Source of the DNA: Minisyncoccota bacterium
GTDB lineage: Bacteria; Patescibacteriota; Microgenomatia; UBA1400; PJMF01
NCBI GenBank assembly: GCA_003173865.1
Contig: PJMF01000032.1
Location: forward strand, 1-57,318
Reading direction: 5' to 3'
Length of the DNA stretch: 57,318 nt
Shown here: positions 45,217 through 53,371 of the stretch, piece after piece
Position numbering within the stretch: position 1 is the stretch's first letter
How the letters are laid out: each line of letters begins with the position of its first letter
Translations under genes and position numbers: made by a program
Notes under the pieces: generated by a model
What the model was told of the DNA's origin: nothing
The model's database searches: none
Seen by the model: only the letters and a program-made list of their open reading frames with translations

Positions 45217-47375
45217 AGAAAGGCGGCATTTTTCTTGATGTGGAGACCGTGATTAGTTTTTTCCCAATAGTGAGGCTTAACGATGAGCTGATACAGGGCC
45301 ATTAATGCAGCGATACTGACCATCAGCCAGTAAAGAGGGACAAGATAAATCCACTTAATGAGAGTCCAGTGTCCTCGCTTCGCACATCCAATCATGTAGT
45401 AGTAGATGTACATGAAGTTACCAAAAACAAGCGAAGTGACGGCCATGTAAAAGACTGCACTTGGATAAAGAGACTCGATGGTCGCACCGAAGTAGGGATT
45501 ATACGCAAAGTAGAGAATGGTCATCAGCCAAAGGAACGGATTGATCAAAATAAAGGCAAGCTTTCCACCAACTGTTAATTGAAAGAAAACTGCGTGAATG
45601 CCCTGCTCTTTAGCAAACTCGACCGGGTCACGCATGTGAATTAAGTACGTCTGCATGTACCCTTTAATCCAGCGCGAGCGTTGGCGAATCCAGTTTTTGA
45701 GGTTACTATTTGCTTCTTCAAGAGTGGTGGAGTCGATGATGGCAGTTTTGTACCCTTTTTTGAAAAGACGGACGCCTAAATCACAGTCTTCAGTGACGTT
45801 GAAAGGATCCCAGCCTTCAATTTCTAACAAATCTGTCGTACGGAAGTGATTACTCGTACCCCCAAGTGGAATCGTAGTCTCGATTGACTGCAAACCTGTC
45901 AAAATGACGTCAAACCAGAGTGAGTACTCGGCTGTAAAAAAGCGCGTCAACCAGTTTTGGTGAGGATTATAGTAATTAAGTTTGGCTTGCAAACAGCGCA
46001 CTTGTGGGCCGACTTTGTGAAAGCCAAGATAGGCTTTTTTCAATTGAAATGGATCTGGCTGGTCTTCCGCATCATAAATCACCACGTACTCGCCTTTAGC
46101 TAAGGAAAGACCATAGTTACATGCTTTTGGCTTCGTTTTTGGCATCGAGTGTGGCACGATAATTGTGCGCACATATGCTGGAAGCTTCATGTGTTTCACA
46201 GCATCGATACTGGCAGTGTCGTCTTCTTCGAAAAGGAGTAATACATCAAGTTTTTCTTTTGGCCACTCAATCTTGTCAATTGCTTTCAAAAAGTGAGGTA
46301 ACACATGCGCCTCTTTATACAAAGGGCAGAGAATGCTGTAGATTGGCAGTTCATTATCTTGGAGAGCAGAGAGTTCTTCAGGTGTAGCAGTAATTTCAGG
46401 TGGCGAGTGTAAACTTTTTAAGATGAGGAAAAAGTTAAAAATAACGTCAATAAAGTAGACTAAACTCAGGATACCCACGATGATCTGAACAGTCAAAAGA
46501 GCATTGAGTAACAAACCGGCGACGATGATTGTCGCGATGGAAGCAATAAATACTTTCTGACCAGATGTGAACGTTTTCATTGCAGAGTGCTTATCGTGCA
46601 AAGTAGTATGAGTAATAAAACGCTGTCTTTTGTGAATGACACCTGCACCTAACATGTTACTTGGTTCTACTGGTTGAATATAATGAGGTCTGCTGGGTGT
46701 AAGTTTGAGCTTGACCGCGCCTTTGGCAATTTGCAAAGTAGGGCTGGTAAACGATAGCTTTGAAGTTCCATGTTCTCTTTTTTGATAAACTACATCAACT
46801 TCCCCGATGGTGTATCCCATTTCCAGAGCAGCATGCAGCAATGGCAAGTCCAGAGCCCAAGGACCAATGTCTTTGGGTTGAATAAAGTTTAAAAGGCTTT
46901 TATGAAAAACCTTCAAACCTGACTGCATGTCACAGTGAATTCCTAAAAGCAGTCTGCCGAAGAAAAACGCCAATGATCGGCTACCAATTTTTCTGATAAA
47001 TGAGCCGTTATAATTTTTGCGGTTTGCCACTACCACGCCGTGGTCGGCTATTTTTGCCACCATTTCTGGGATTACCTCAGGAGGATATTGACCATCAGCA
47101 TCGATCATACAGAGAATGTCACTTTTAGTATGTTTCGCAGCTTCTAAGACGGAGTATGCCTTTCCCGGTTTTCCCTTTTTTGTGAGCACTTGAATAGGGT
47201 AGGAGTCGCGCAGGGTGTTCAATATTGATAAAGATTTATCAGTGGAGTGGTCATCTACCGCTATGATCGAGTAGGGAATGTGAGCCCGCTTTAAAGCTTT
47301 ATCAATGTGTGCCACCAGGCTAGCAAGGCTACCTTCTTCATTAAAAACTGGGAGTATAATAGCGATAGGTTGCAT
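45213..47375 (-). CDS. Fusion: DPM1-like GT2 (N-term) + cellulose-synthase-like GT2 with TM helices (C-term)
   Basis: IAIILPVFNEEGSLASLV...CMIDADGQYPPEVIPEM; then YSILCPLYKEAHVLPHFLKAI...VIYDAEDQPDP...VTEDCDLGVRLFKKGY...RQRSRWIKGYMQT. Confidence 0.9.
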   Translation of the reverse strand: MQPIAIILPVFNEEGSLASLVAHIDKALKRAHIPYSIIAVDDHSTDKSLSILNTLRDSYPIQVLTKKGKPGKAYSVLEAAKHTKSDILCMIDADGQYPPEVIPEMVAKIADHGVVVANRKNYNGSFIRKIGSRSLAFFFGRLLLGIHCDMQSGLKVFHKSLLNFIQPKDIGPWALDLPLLHAALEMGYTIGEVDVVYQKREHGTSKLSFTSPTLQIAKGAVKLKLTPSRPHYIQPVEPSNMLGAGVIHKRQRFITHTTLHDKHSAMKTFTSGQKVFIASIATIIVAGLLLNALLTVQIIVGILSLVYFIDVIFNFFLILKSLHSPPEITATPEELSALQDNELPIYSILCPLYKEAHVLPHFLKAIDKIEWPKEKLDVLLLFEEDDTASIDAVKHMKLPAYVRTIIVPHSMPKTKPKACNYGLSLAKGEYVVIYDAEDQPDPFQLKKAYLGFHKVGPQVRCLQAKLNYYNPHQNWLTRFFTAEYSLWFDVILTGLQSIETTIPLGGTSNHFRTTDLLEIEGWDPFNVTEDCDLGVRLFKKGYKTAIIDSTTLEEANSNLKNWIRQRSRWIKGYMQTYLIHMRDPVEFAKEQGIHAVFFQLTVGGKLAFILINPFLWLMTILYFAYNPYFGATIESLYPSAVFYMAVTSLVFGNFMYIYYYMIGCAKRGHWTLIKWIYLVPLYWLMVSIAALMALYQLIVKPHYWEKTNHGLHIKKNAAFL

Positions 47376-47409
47376 GAATGGTTCTGGTTAGAGTGTAAGC
47401 CTGATATTA

Positions 47410-47429
47410 TATAGGAAAGGGGTCCTATA
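47410..47429. promoter_or_regulatory. Hairpin/palindrome in the divergent GT2-fusion/sortase intergenic region
   Basis: TATAGGA-AAGGGG-TCCTATA. Confidence 0.4.
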
Positions 47430-47454
47430 GTCAAAGAATATAAGACCTATAATA

Positions 47455-47997
47455 ATGAAAAAACTTCCCCTGATCCTCGGTATTATCTGCATCGTTGCTG
47501 GCATCAGTTTACTGGCCTATCTGGCTGTGGATCAGTACTTTGTCCAGCAGACGCTGACACTCTCTCAAGCGGAGGTGGCTCAGTTATCTTTAAATAAGCT
47601 TAGCATCGCCCCTTTGCCGAGCCATGTTTTTATTGATAAATATGTGAATGTCGACGTCGAGCCACTTATAATTAAAAATCAAAAATGGGCAATTTCGAAG
47701 GATAAAGCCACGTATCTTTACCAGTCAGCTCGACCAGGTGAGCCAGGAAATATTATTATTTACGGCCATAACTTGCGCAATATTTTTGGTCCTATGAGAT
47801 ATGTTCATCTGGGGGATGTGGTGATCGTGACTACTGCAGATGGAAGAGAACATCAATATAAGATTGTTTTACTCAAGGAAGTTTCGCCGCGAGACACCAC
47901 ATTTTTATTGCCAACGCGCACTGAGACTTTAACAATGTATACCTGTAGTGGCTTTCTCGATAGTCGACGGTTTATTGTTCGGGCTGAGGCGTTGTAG
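47455..47997 (+). CDS. Sortase (class E/D-like)
   Basis: N-terminal TM, IIIYGHNLRNIFGPM (His), TLTMYTCSG (Cys), RRFIVRAE (Arg). Confidence 0.88.
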   Translation: MKKLPLILGIICIVAGISLLAYLAVDQYFVQQTLTLSQAEVAQLSLNKLSIAPLPSHVFIDKYVNVDVEPLIIKNQKWAISKDKATYLYQSARPGEPGNIIIYGHNLRNIFGPMRYVHLGDVVIVTTADGREHQYKIVLLKEVSPRDTTFLLPTRTETLTMYTCSGFLDSRRFIVRAEAL

Positions 47998-48931
47998 GTG
48001 GGACGGCTTTGCCAAATGTTTGCTCTAAAATTTCCCTGGCGCGTGGAACATCGACGGTTCTCATAAAGTAGTAATTTTGGACGCCTTTTTGTTCTCCTTC
48101 ATGCACGGTTACAGTGGCGATGCCCACAGCAATTTGGGCTTCTGCAAGCGTTTTAGCAAAGACTCGGATGTTGCCAGCGAAACGCTCGCCTTTAATGCCA
48201 GTGTATGCATTGGAAAATTGAGTAATTATGGGTGGGTTTTGCTTTATGAGTGTTTGGTACCAGCCATAGTCGATCTGGGTAAAAAGTTCGATTATCTTTT
48301 CATAATCTGTTTCGTCATAAAGTTCTTTTAGGAATGTTTGCATCTCATACTTACTTCTTTTCTCGAGTGTTGGGATGACAATTCCGTGTTTTGTTCTCAT
48401 TTCTCGTCTCCTATGTCTGAGAGCCATAGAGGTCAAGTTGAGTTTTTTGAGGATTTCTGTGGGAGATTTATCTGCATACCGTAACTCTAGAATAACTCGA
48501 GCAATTTGTCTGTTTTCAGCAATAGATCGTGCTTTCCGAGTATCCATTTCAATTGCTTTAACATTGGGAGGAAGTTCTTTTTGTGTATCTTCAGGAAGTG
48601 AACCACTTCGAGAAAGTGCAGTAAGCATTGACCACAAAGTACTGCGAATTCTGACTTTAATTGTTTCATTGGGTGGTACTTTTTCTAAGGTTTGAGCAGC
48701 TTGATGAAGTGACTCGTTGCCGAAAAAATAATGAAAAAACATTTCAAGACTCGTTCGCCAATATTCTTCAGAAATACTCGAAGGAACTTCTTGCCAAGCC
48801 GAGTAAGCAATGCATAAGAGCAACAACCTTTGAGTAGTATCATCCAGACCGTCTAGCGCTTCAAATGTGGCCAGATTCGAAAAATCGAATGGAGGCTTGT
48901 AATCAGTAAATTTCTTTTCCTTTTTTGACAT
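47972..48931 (-). CDS. Putative DNA-binding regulator, paralog A (319 aa)
   Basis: Sigma-4-like segment ESLHQAAQTLEKVPPNETIKVRIRSTLWSML; C-terminal AVGIATVTVHEGEQKGVQNYYFMRTVDVPRAREILEQTF shared with paralog B. Confidence 0.75.
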   Translation of the reverse strand: MSKKEKKFTDYKPPFDFSNLATFEALDGLDDTTQRLLLLCIAYSAWQEVPSSISEEYWRTSLEMFFHYFFGNESLHQAAQTLEKVPPNETIKVRIRSTLWSMLTALSRSGSLPEDTQKELPPNVKAIEMDTRKARSIAENRQIARVILELRYADKSPTEILKKLNLTSMALRHRRREMRTKHGIVIPTLEKRSKYEMQTFLKELYDETDYEKIIELFTQIDYGWYQTLIKQNPPIITQFSNAYTGIKGERFAGNIRVFAKTLAEAQIAVGIATVTVHEGEQKGVQNYYFMRTVDVPRAREILEQTFGKAVPPTTPQPEQ

Positions 48932-48947
48932 AGATTGATTTATTTTA

Positions 48948-49889
48948 TCAGAAGCAAAAAGTCGACTTTAGAATTTTTCTAGCATCCTCTATATCATCAG
49001 TTCTGATGAAGTAATAGTTTTTCACACCTTTTTGTGATCCGGTATGAACGGTCATTGGGGCAATTCCCACACAAATTCGTCCATCCAAAACCTGAATTGC
49101 GTATGTGATGTTTTTTTTACTTGGTGTGATGATCTCATCATAGGCGGCTTTGAACGAAGAAATAACTGGATCTTTCTTTCGCTGCATTAAAGCAAGATAA
49201 TATCTATAATCGATTTGTTTAAAAAGTTTTGCTACTTCAGCAAAGCTTTCGCTGCTTCGTAATGCAGTAATCAATTCTCCGATTTCCAATCGATCTAGTC
49301 TTTCAAATTTGGGGATTTCGACCTCAAATTCAGGGTGCATTTCCATTTTTCGCGTAGTACTTCTCAATTGTCCAGGGTTCATATCGAGTGCTTTATATAT
49401 ATCTTTTGGAGTAGTGTCACGAGCAAGCATTTCTTTTACTGTTTGTTCAATTTTTCTTCCCTTTCCTATTTTTCGTGATAAGCGAGTATTTATATCGAGC
49501 AGCTGGTCAGAATACTTGTCTTGATCTACTTGGGACAGCGTTCGCCGCATGTGGTGTAAAGTATTACGAATTCGATGGGAAATTGCTTCCTTCGAAGGAG
49601 GCTTTGTTAAACGTCGTCCGGCTTCTTCTAGTGTCTCGTGACCAAAAAAATAATAAAAAAGGATTTCTAAGTTGATCCGCCACCGTTCTTCCGTAGTAGT
49701 TTTTGGAATCTTCTTCCATGATTCATTCTGAATACAAAGCAGTAGAAATTCACGGATAAATGGATTTAATCCATCTAGAGCTTTAAGCGTTTCGGGAGAG
49801 TTAAGATCAAAAGGAGGAGAGTAATCTGTAAAGCAAGTTTCCTTCGGCACTTCATTTCCAAGCCTTTGGGATTCTTTTGGTTTTGTCAT
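48948..49889 (-). CDS. Putative DNA-binding regulator, paralog B
   Basis: ETLEEAGRRLTKPPSKEAISHRIRNTLHHMRRTL; CVGIAPMTVHTGSQKGVKNYYFIRTDDIEDARKILKSTF; start placed at MTKPKESQ. Confidence 0.75.
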   Translation of the reverse strand: MTKPKESQRLGNEVPKETCFTDYSPPFDLNSPETLKALDGLNPFIREFLLLCIQNESWKKIPKTTTEERWRINLEILFYYFFGHETLEEAGRRLTKPPSKEAISHRIRNTLHHMRRTLSQVDQDKYSDQLLDINTRLSRKIGKGRKIEQTVKEMLARDTTPKDIYKALDMNPGQLRSTTRKMEMHPEFEVEIPKFERLDRLEIGELITALRSSESFAEVAKLFKQIDYRYYLALMQRKKDPVISSFKAAYDEIITPSKKNITYAIQVLDGRICVGIAPMTVHTGSQKGVKNYYFIRTDDIEDARKILKSTFCF

Positions 49890-49933
49890 TTCTGAATTAT
49901 ACCCAATTACAGCTCTTGACCTATGATTCAGAA
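49890..49933. promoter_or_regulatory. Divergent promoter with 8-bp inverted repeat overlapping a TATAAT box
   Basis: TTCTGAAT (49890-49897) and ATTCAGAA (49926-49933); minus-strand TATAAT at 49896-49901. Confidence 0.5.
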
Positions 49934-49950
49934 CAATTGACAATGAGTAG

Positions 49951-51174
49951 ATGATTCGCTCTCAGCTCCAAAAAATCTGGCAGATGTCTCTCAAAAAAAA
50001 GTTGCTACTTGGTGGGATTGTGGTTGCAGTAGTTCTTTTTTTCTTTTTTCGCTCGCGAGGTCAGAAATCGAGCGTCACGCTTGAGCCGGTGATGCGCCAA
50101 GATCTAGCGAACGTGGTTTCCGAAAGCGGTAATGTCCAGTCAACTGGTCAGTTTGAAGTATACTCGCCAACAACTGGATACATCGAGAAAATCTACGTGC
50201 GAAATGGCGATACGGTCAAAGTTGGCCAGGATCTTTTTCGGGTGAAAAGTACAGCCACGAAGCAAGAAAAAGCGGCGGCCAGTGCGAATTATCTACAAGC
50301 AAAGACTGCGTATCAGTCGGCGCAAGCGACTGCACTTACTTTGCGCTCGAGCATGTACACCAAGTGGCGCAAGTTCATGGATCTAGCCACGAACGCGACG
50401 TACCAAAATGCCGACCTCACACCAAATACTGGAAATCGGTCTGCAGCTGAGTTTCAAGTGGCTCAGGACGACTGGAATGCGGCGCAAGCAAACTACAACA
50501 ACCAAGTGGTGGCAATTCAGCAAGCGCAGTCTGCGCTGAACAATGCCTTACTACTCAACCAAGCTACTCAAGATATTACCGTGACCGCGCCAGCTGCCGG
50601 TCAAGTTGCCAATTTTTCGTATGCACTGAATGACAAAGTAACTGGGTCATCGGCTACTGCGGTGGCACCGTCACCAGTGTTAGTAATCGGTGATTTTTCG
50701 AAAATAATTGTCAAAATTCCGCTTAATGAAGTTGATGTGAACTCAATTAAGCCAGGACAAACTGCAACGTTAACGTTTGATGCGATGCGAGAGAAAACAT
50801 ACAAAGGACATGTTGTGAACGTCGACCTCGCGGGGACAAACACAGCAGGAGTTATTACGTTTGGAGCATACATTGTGCTAGATAATCCTGATGCGTATGT
50901 CAAACCTGCCATGACGGTCACTGTGGCAATTGAGACAGCAAAACACATGCACACTCTTACCGTTCCGAACGCTGCCATTAGACCATATAAAGGCAACAAA
51001 GCAGTAATCGTTACTGGTCCAGATAAAGAAGCGCAAGTGAAAGATAAAACCGGTAAACTTCTTCCATTTCACTACGTGCCTGTGACAATTGGCATCAAAG
51101 GTGTGAGCTATACAGAAGTTACGAGTGGAGTGAGTGAAGGGACGCAAGTGGTGACGAGTGGCATTACGCTATAA
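49951..51174 (+). CDS. MacA/HlyD-type periplasmic adaptor (membrane fusion) protein
   Basis: N-terminal TM, VVSESGNVQSTGQFEVYSPTTGYIEKIYVRNGDTVKVGQDLF biotinyl-lipoyl-like domain, coiled-coil hairpin, beta-barrel region. Confidence 0.88.
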   Translation: MIRSQLQKIWQMSLKKKLLLGGIVVAVVLFFFFRSRGQKSSVTLEPVMRQDLANVVSESGNVQSTGQFEVYSPTTGYIEKIYVRNGDTVKVGQDLFRVKSTATKQEKAAASANYLQAKTAYQSAQATALTLRSSMYTKWRKFMDLATNATYQNADLTPNTGNRSAAEFQVAQDDWNAAQANYNNQVVAIQQAQSALNNALLLNQATQDITVTAPAAGQVANFSYALNDKVTGSSATAVAPSPVLVIGDFSKIIVKIPLNEVDVNSIKPGQTATLTFDAMREKTYKGHVVNVDLAGTNTAGVITFGAYIVLDNPDAYVKPAMTVTVAIETAKHMHTLTVPNAAIRPYKGNKAVIVTGPDKEAQVKDKTGKLLPFHYVPVTIGIKGVSYTEVTSGVSEGTQVVTSGITL

Positions 51175-51193
51175 ACAGAAACGCAATACACGC

Positions 51194-51901
51194 ATGCAGA
51201 AACGTCTCGTTATTTCTCTCAAAAATATTACCAAAACATATGTATTGGGGAACTCCGATACGTATCAAGCACTCAAGGGAATTTCACTGGATATTTATGA
51301 AGGCGAGTTTGTCGCAATTATGGGACCCTCAGGATCTGGAAAATCGACTACGATGCACATTATGGGTGCTCTCGATACGCCAACTTCTGGTACGTACATT
51401 TTAAATGATAACGACATTAGTACGTATAGTGACGATCAATTGGCACGCATTCGTAACAAAGAAATTGGTTTTGTGTTTCAGTCATTTAATTTGTTGCCGC
51501 GCACGACTGTTTTAAAAAATGTGGAGCGGCCGATGATGTATGCGAATATTTCGTCTGCTGAGCGCACGCGGCGTGCGATGGAGTCACTGGAACGCGTGCA
51601 TATCGCCGAAAAAGCGCACAACTTATCAAATCAAATTTCTGGTGGGCAAATTCAGCGCGTGGCGATTGCGAGGGCGCTGGTGATGAATCCCGCGATGATT
51701 TTGGCTGATGAACCAACAGGGAATCTCGATAGTAAAACCTCGCACGAGGTGATGGAGTTTTTTCAAGAATTGAATCGGCAAGGTCACACGATTGTCGTGA
51801 TTACTCATGAACCTGATATTGCGGCGTATGCACAGCGCATTATTCACTTAAAAGATGGCTTAATTATTTCGGATAAAAAAAATACATCGGTCGCAAAGTA
51901 A
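51194..51901 (+). CDS. MacB/LolD-type ABC transporter ATP-binding protein
   Basis: GPSGSGKSTTMHIMGALD, QISGGQIQRVAIARAL, LADEPTGNLD. Confidence 0.95.
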   Translation: MQKRLVISLKNITKTYVLGNSDTYQALKGISLDIYEGEFVAIMGPSGSGKSTTMHIMGALDTPTSGTYILNDNDISTYSDDQLARIRNKEIGFVFQSFNLLPRTTVLKNVERPMMYANISSAERTRRAMESLERVHIAEKAHNLSNQISGGQIQRVAIARALVMNPAMILADEPTGNLDSKTSHEVMEFFQELNRQGHTIVVITHEPDIAAYAQRIIHLKDGLIISDKKNTSVAK

Positions 51902-51903
51902 AC

Positions 51904-53115
51904 ATGAATTATCTTGAACTTTTTATCTCTGCAATTACGGCACTGCGCGGCAATATGTTGCGTACTGCATTGACGATGCTTGGTATAGTGATTGGAATCG
52001 CATCAGTCATTTTAATTGTTTCGCTTGGCCAAGGTGCAAGTGAATCAATTACTTCCCAAGTTTCTTCGTTGGGAACAAACTTAATTTTCGTGATTCCCGG
52101 TACGCAGACGCCCGGTCGTGTTTCTGCAACGAATACGCTGACTTATGCTGACGCGCAAGTGTTGGCTGATAAAAATCGTCTCGGAAACGTGAGTGATGTT
52201 TCTCCCCAAGTGAATGTCACTGCCGAGGTGGTTGCGAATGGTCAGAGCAAACGGACTGCGATTCAAGGTGTAAGTTCAGCGTATCAAGCAATTGGTTCGT
52301 TAGAAATGGATCAAGGAGAGTTTATTACTCCGGAAGATGAAAATGTGTATGCGCGCGTCGCGGTACTTGGGCCACAAGTTGTGACTGATCTCTTTGGTGA
52401 AAACTTTAATCCGATTGGCCAAACAGTGACAATTAAATCTCTCTCGTTTCGTGTGGTTGGAGTGACCAAAGTGAAAGGCAGTACGACGTTTTCAAATCCT
52501 GATGAAACAGTGTATGTCCCAGTGACGACGGCAATGAAGATGCTTGCTGGGCAAAATTTTGTGCAAGCGATTAGTGTGGAAGCAAAAGATGGTCAAAAAA
52601 TTGATCAGACGATGGATGATATTAAAAATATTTTACTCGATCAACATAAAATCACTGATCCCGCGTTAGCAGATTTTACGATTAGAAGTTCCAAAGATGC
52701 GTTATCGATTTTAAGTGGCATTACGGGAGTGCTCACGGCCATGCTCGCAGGTATTGCGGCAATTTCTCTGGTAGTAGGTGGGATAGGCATCATGAACATT
52801 ATGTTGGTGACTGTGACTGAGCGCACGAAAGAAATCGGTTTGCTGAAAGCAATTGGAGCGCGCCACAGTGATATCTTGATGCAGTTTTTAATTGAGGCCG
52901 TAGTGTTGACAATTTTAGGTGGATTGGCCGGGATTATATTGGGAATCTCGTTGGCTTTTTTGGTGACACGCTTTGCACCTATTCCATTTTTGGTGCAACC
53001 TATGTCGATTCTAGTTGCAGTTGGTGTGTCCACGATCGTGGGAATTGTTTTTGGTCTGTATCCAGCGCAGCGCGCGGCGAAACTTTCACCGATCGATGCG
53101 CTGAGGTATGAATAA
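51904..53115 (+). CDS. MacB/FtsX-type ABC transporter permease
   Basis: ALRGNMLRTALTMLGIVIGIASVILIVSLGQGA...GGIGIMNIMLVTVTERTKEIGLLKAIGA. Confidence 0.95.
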   Translation: MNYLELFISAITALRGNMLRTALTMLGIVIGIASVILIVSLGQGASESITSQVSSLGTNLIFVIPGTQTPGRVSATNTLTYADAQVLADKNRLGNVSDVSPQVNVTAEVVANGQSKRTAIQGVSSAYQAIGSLEMDQGEFITPEDENVYARVAVLGPQVVTDLFGENFNPIGQTVTIKSLSFRVVGVTKVKGSTTFSNPDETVYVPVTTAMKMLAGQNFVQAISVEAKDGQKIDQTMDDIKNILLDQHKITDPALADFTIRSSKDALSILSGITGVLTAMLAGIAAISLVVGGIGIMNIMLVTVTERTKEIGLLKAIGARHSDILMQFLIEAVVLTILGGLAGIILGISLAFLVTRFAPIPFLVQPMSILVAVGVSTIVGIVFGLYPAQRAAKLSPIDALRYE

Positions 53116-53133
53116 TCAGAAATAAAAAAACGA

Positions 53134-53346
53134 TTAGCTCTTCGCCACAAATGCATACAAGTGACCAAGCACACTCAACACGATAAAAAACACGGCCCAT
53201 CGAACTGGGTGAGGATTGGCAAATGGTGATGCAATTAAAATACCAACTCCAATGCCACCAGTTGCGTGCACCAGTGCATTGATTTCGGTATGCTTACTAA
53301 AGTACTTCATCGCTTTTTTGCGAGATTGAACAATGAATTTTTTCAT
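53134..53346 (-). CDS. Small membrane protein (70 aa)
   Basis: HATGGIGVGILIASPFANPHPVRWAVFFIVLSVLGHLYAFV. Confidence 0.6.
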   Translation of the reverse strand: MKKFIVQSRKKAMKYFSKHTEINALVHATGGIGVGILIASPFANPHPVRWAVFFIVLSVLGHLYAFVAKS

Positions 53347-53371
53347 ATATTCATTATGGTATACTCGCGAT

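Noticed and set aside
52641-53174. 177-aa minus-strand ORF antisense to the FtsX-like permease
   Set aside because: Shadow ORF; the plus strand encodes a canonical MacB/FtsX permease.
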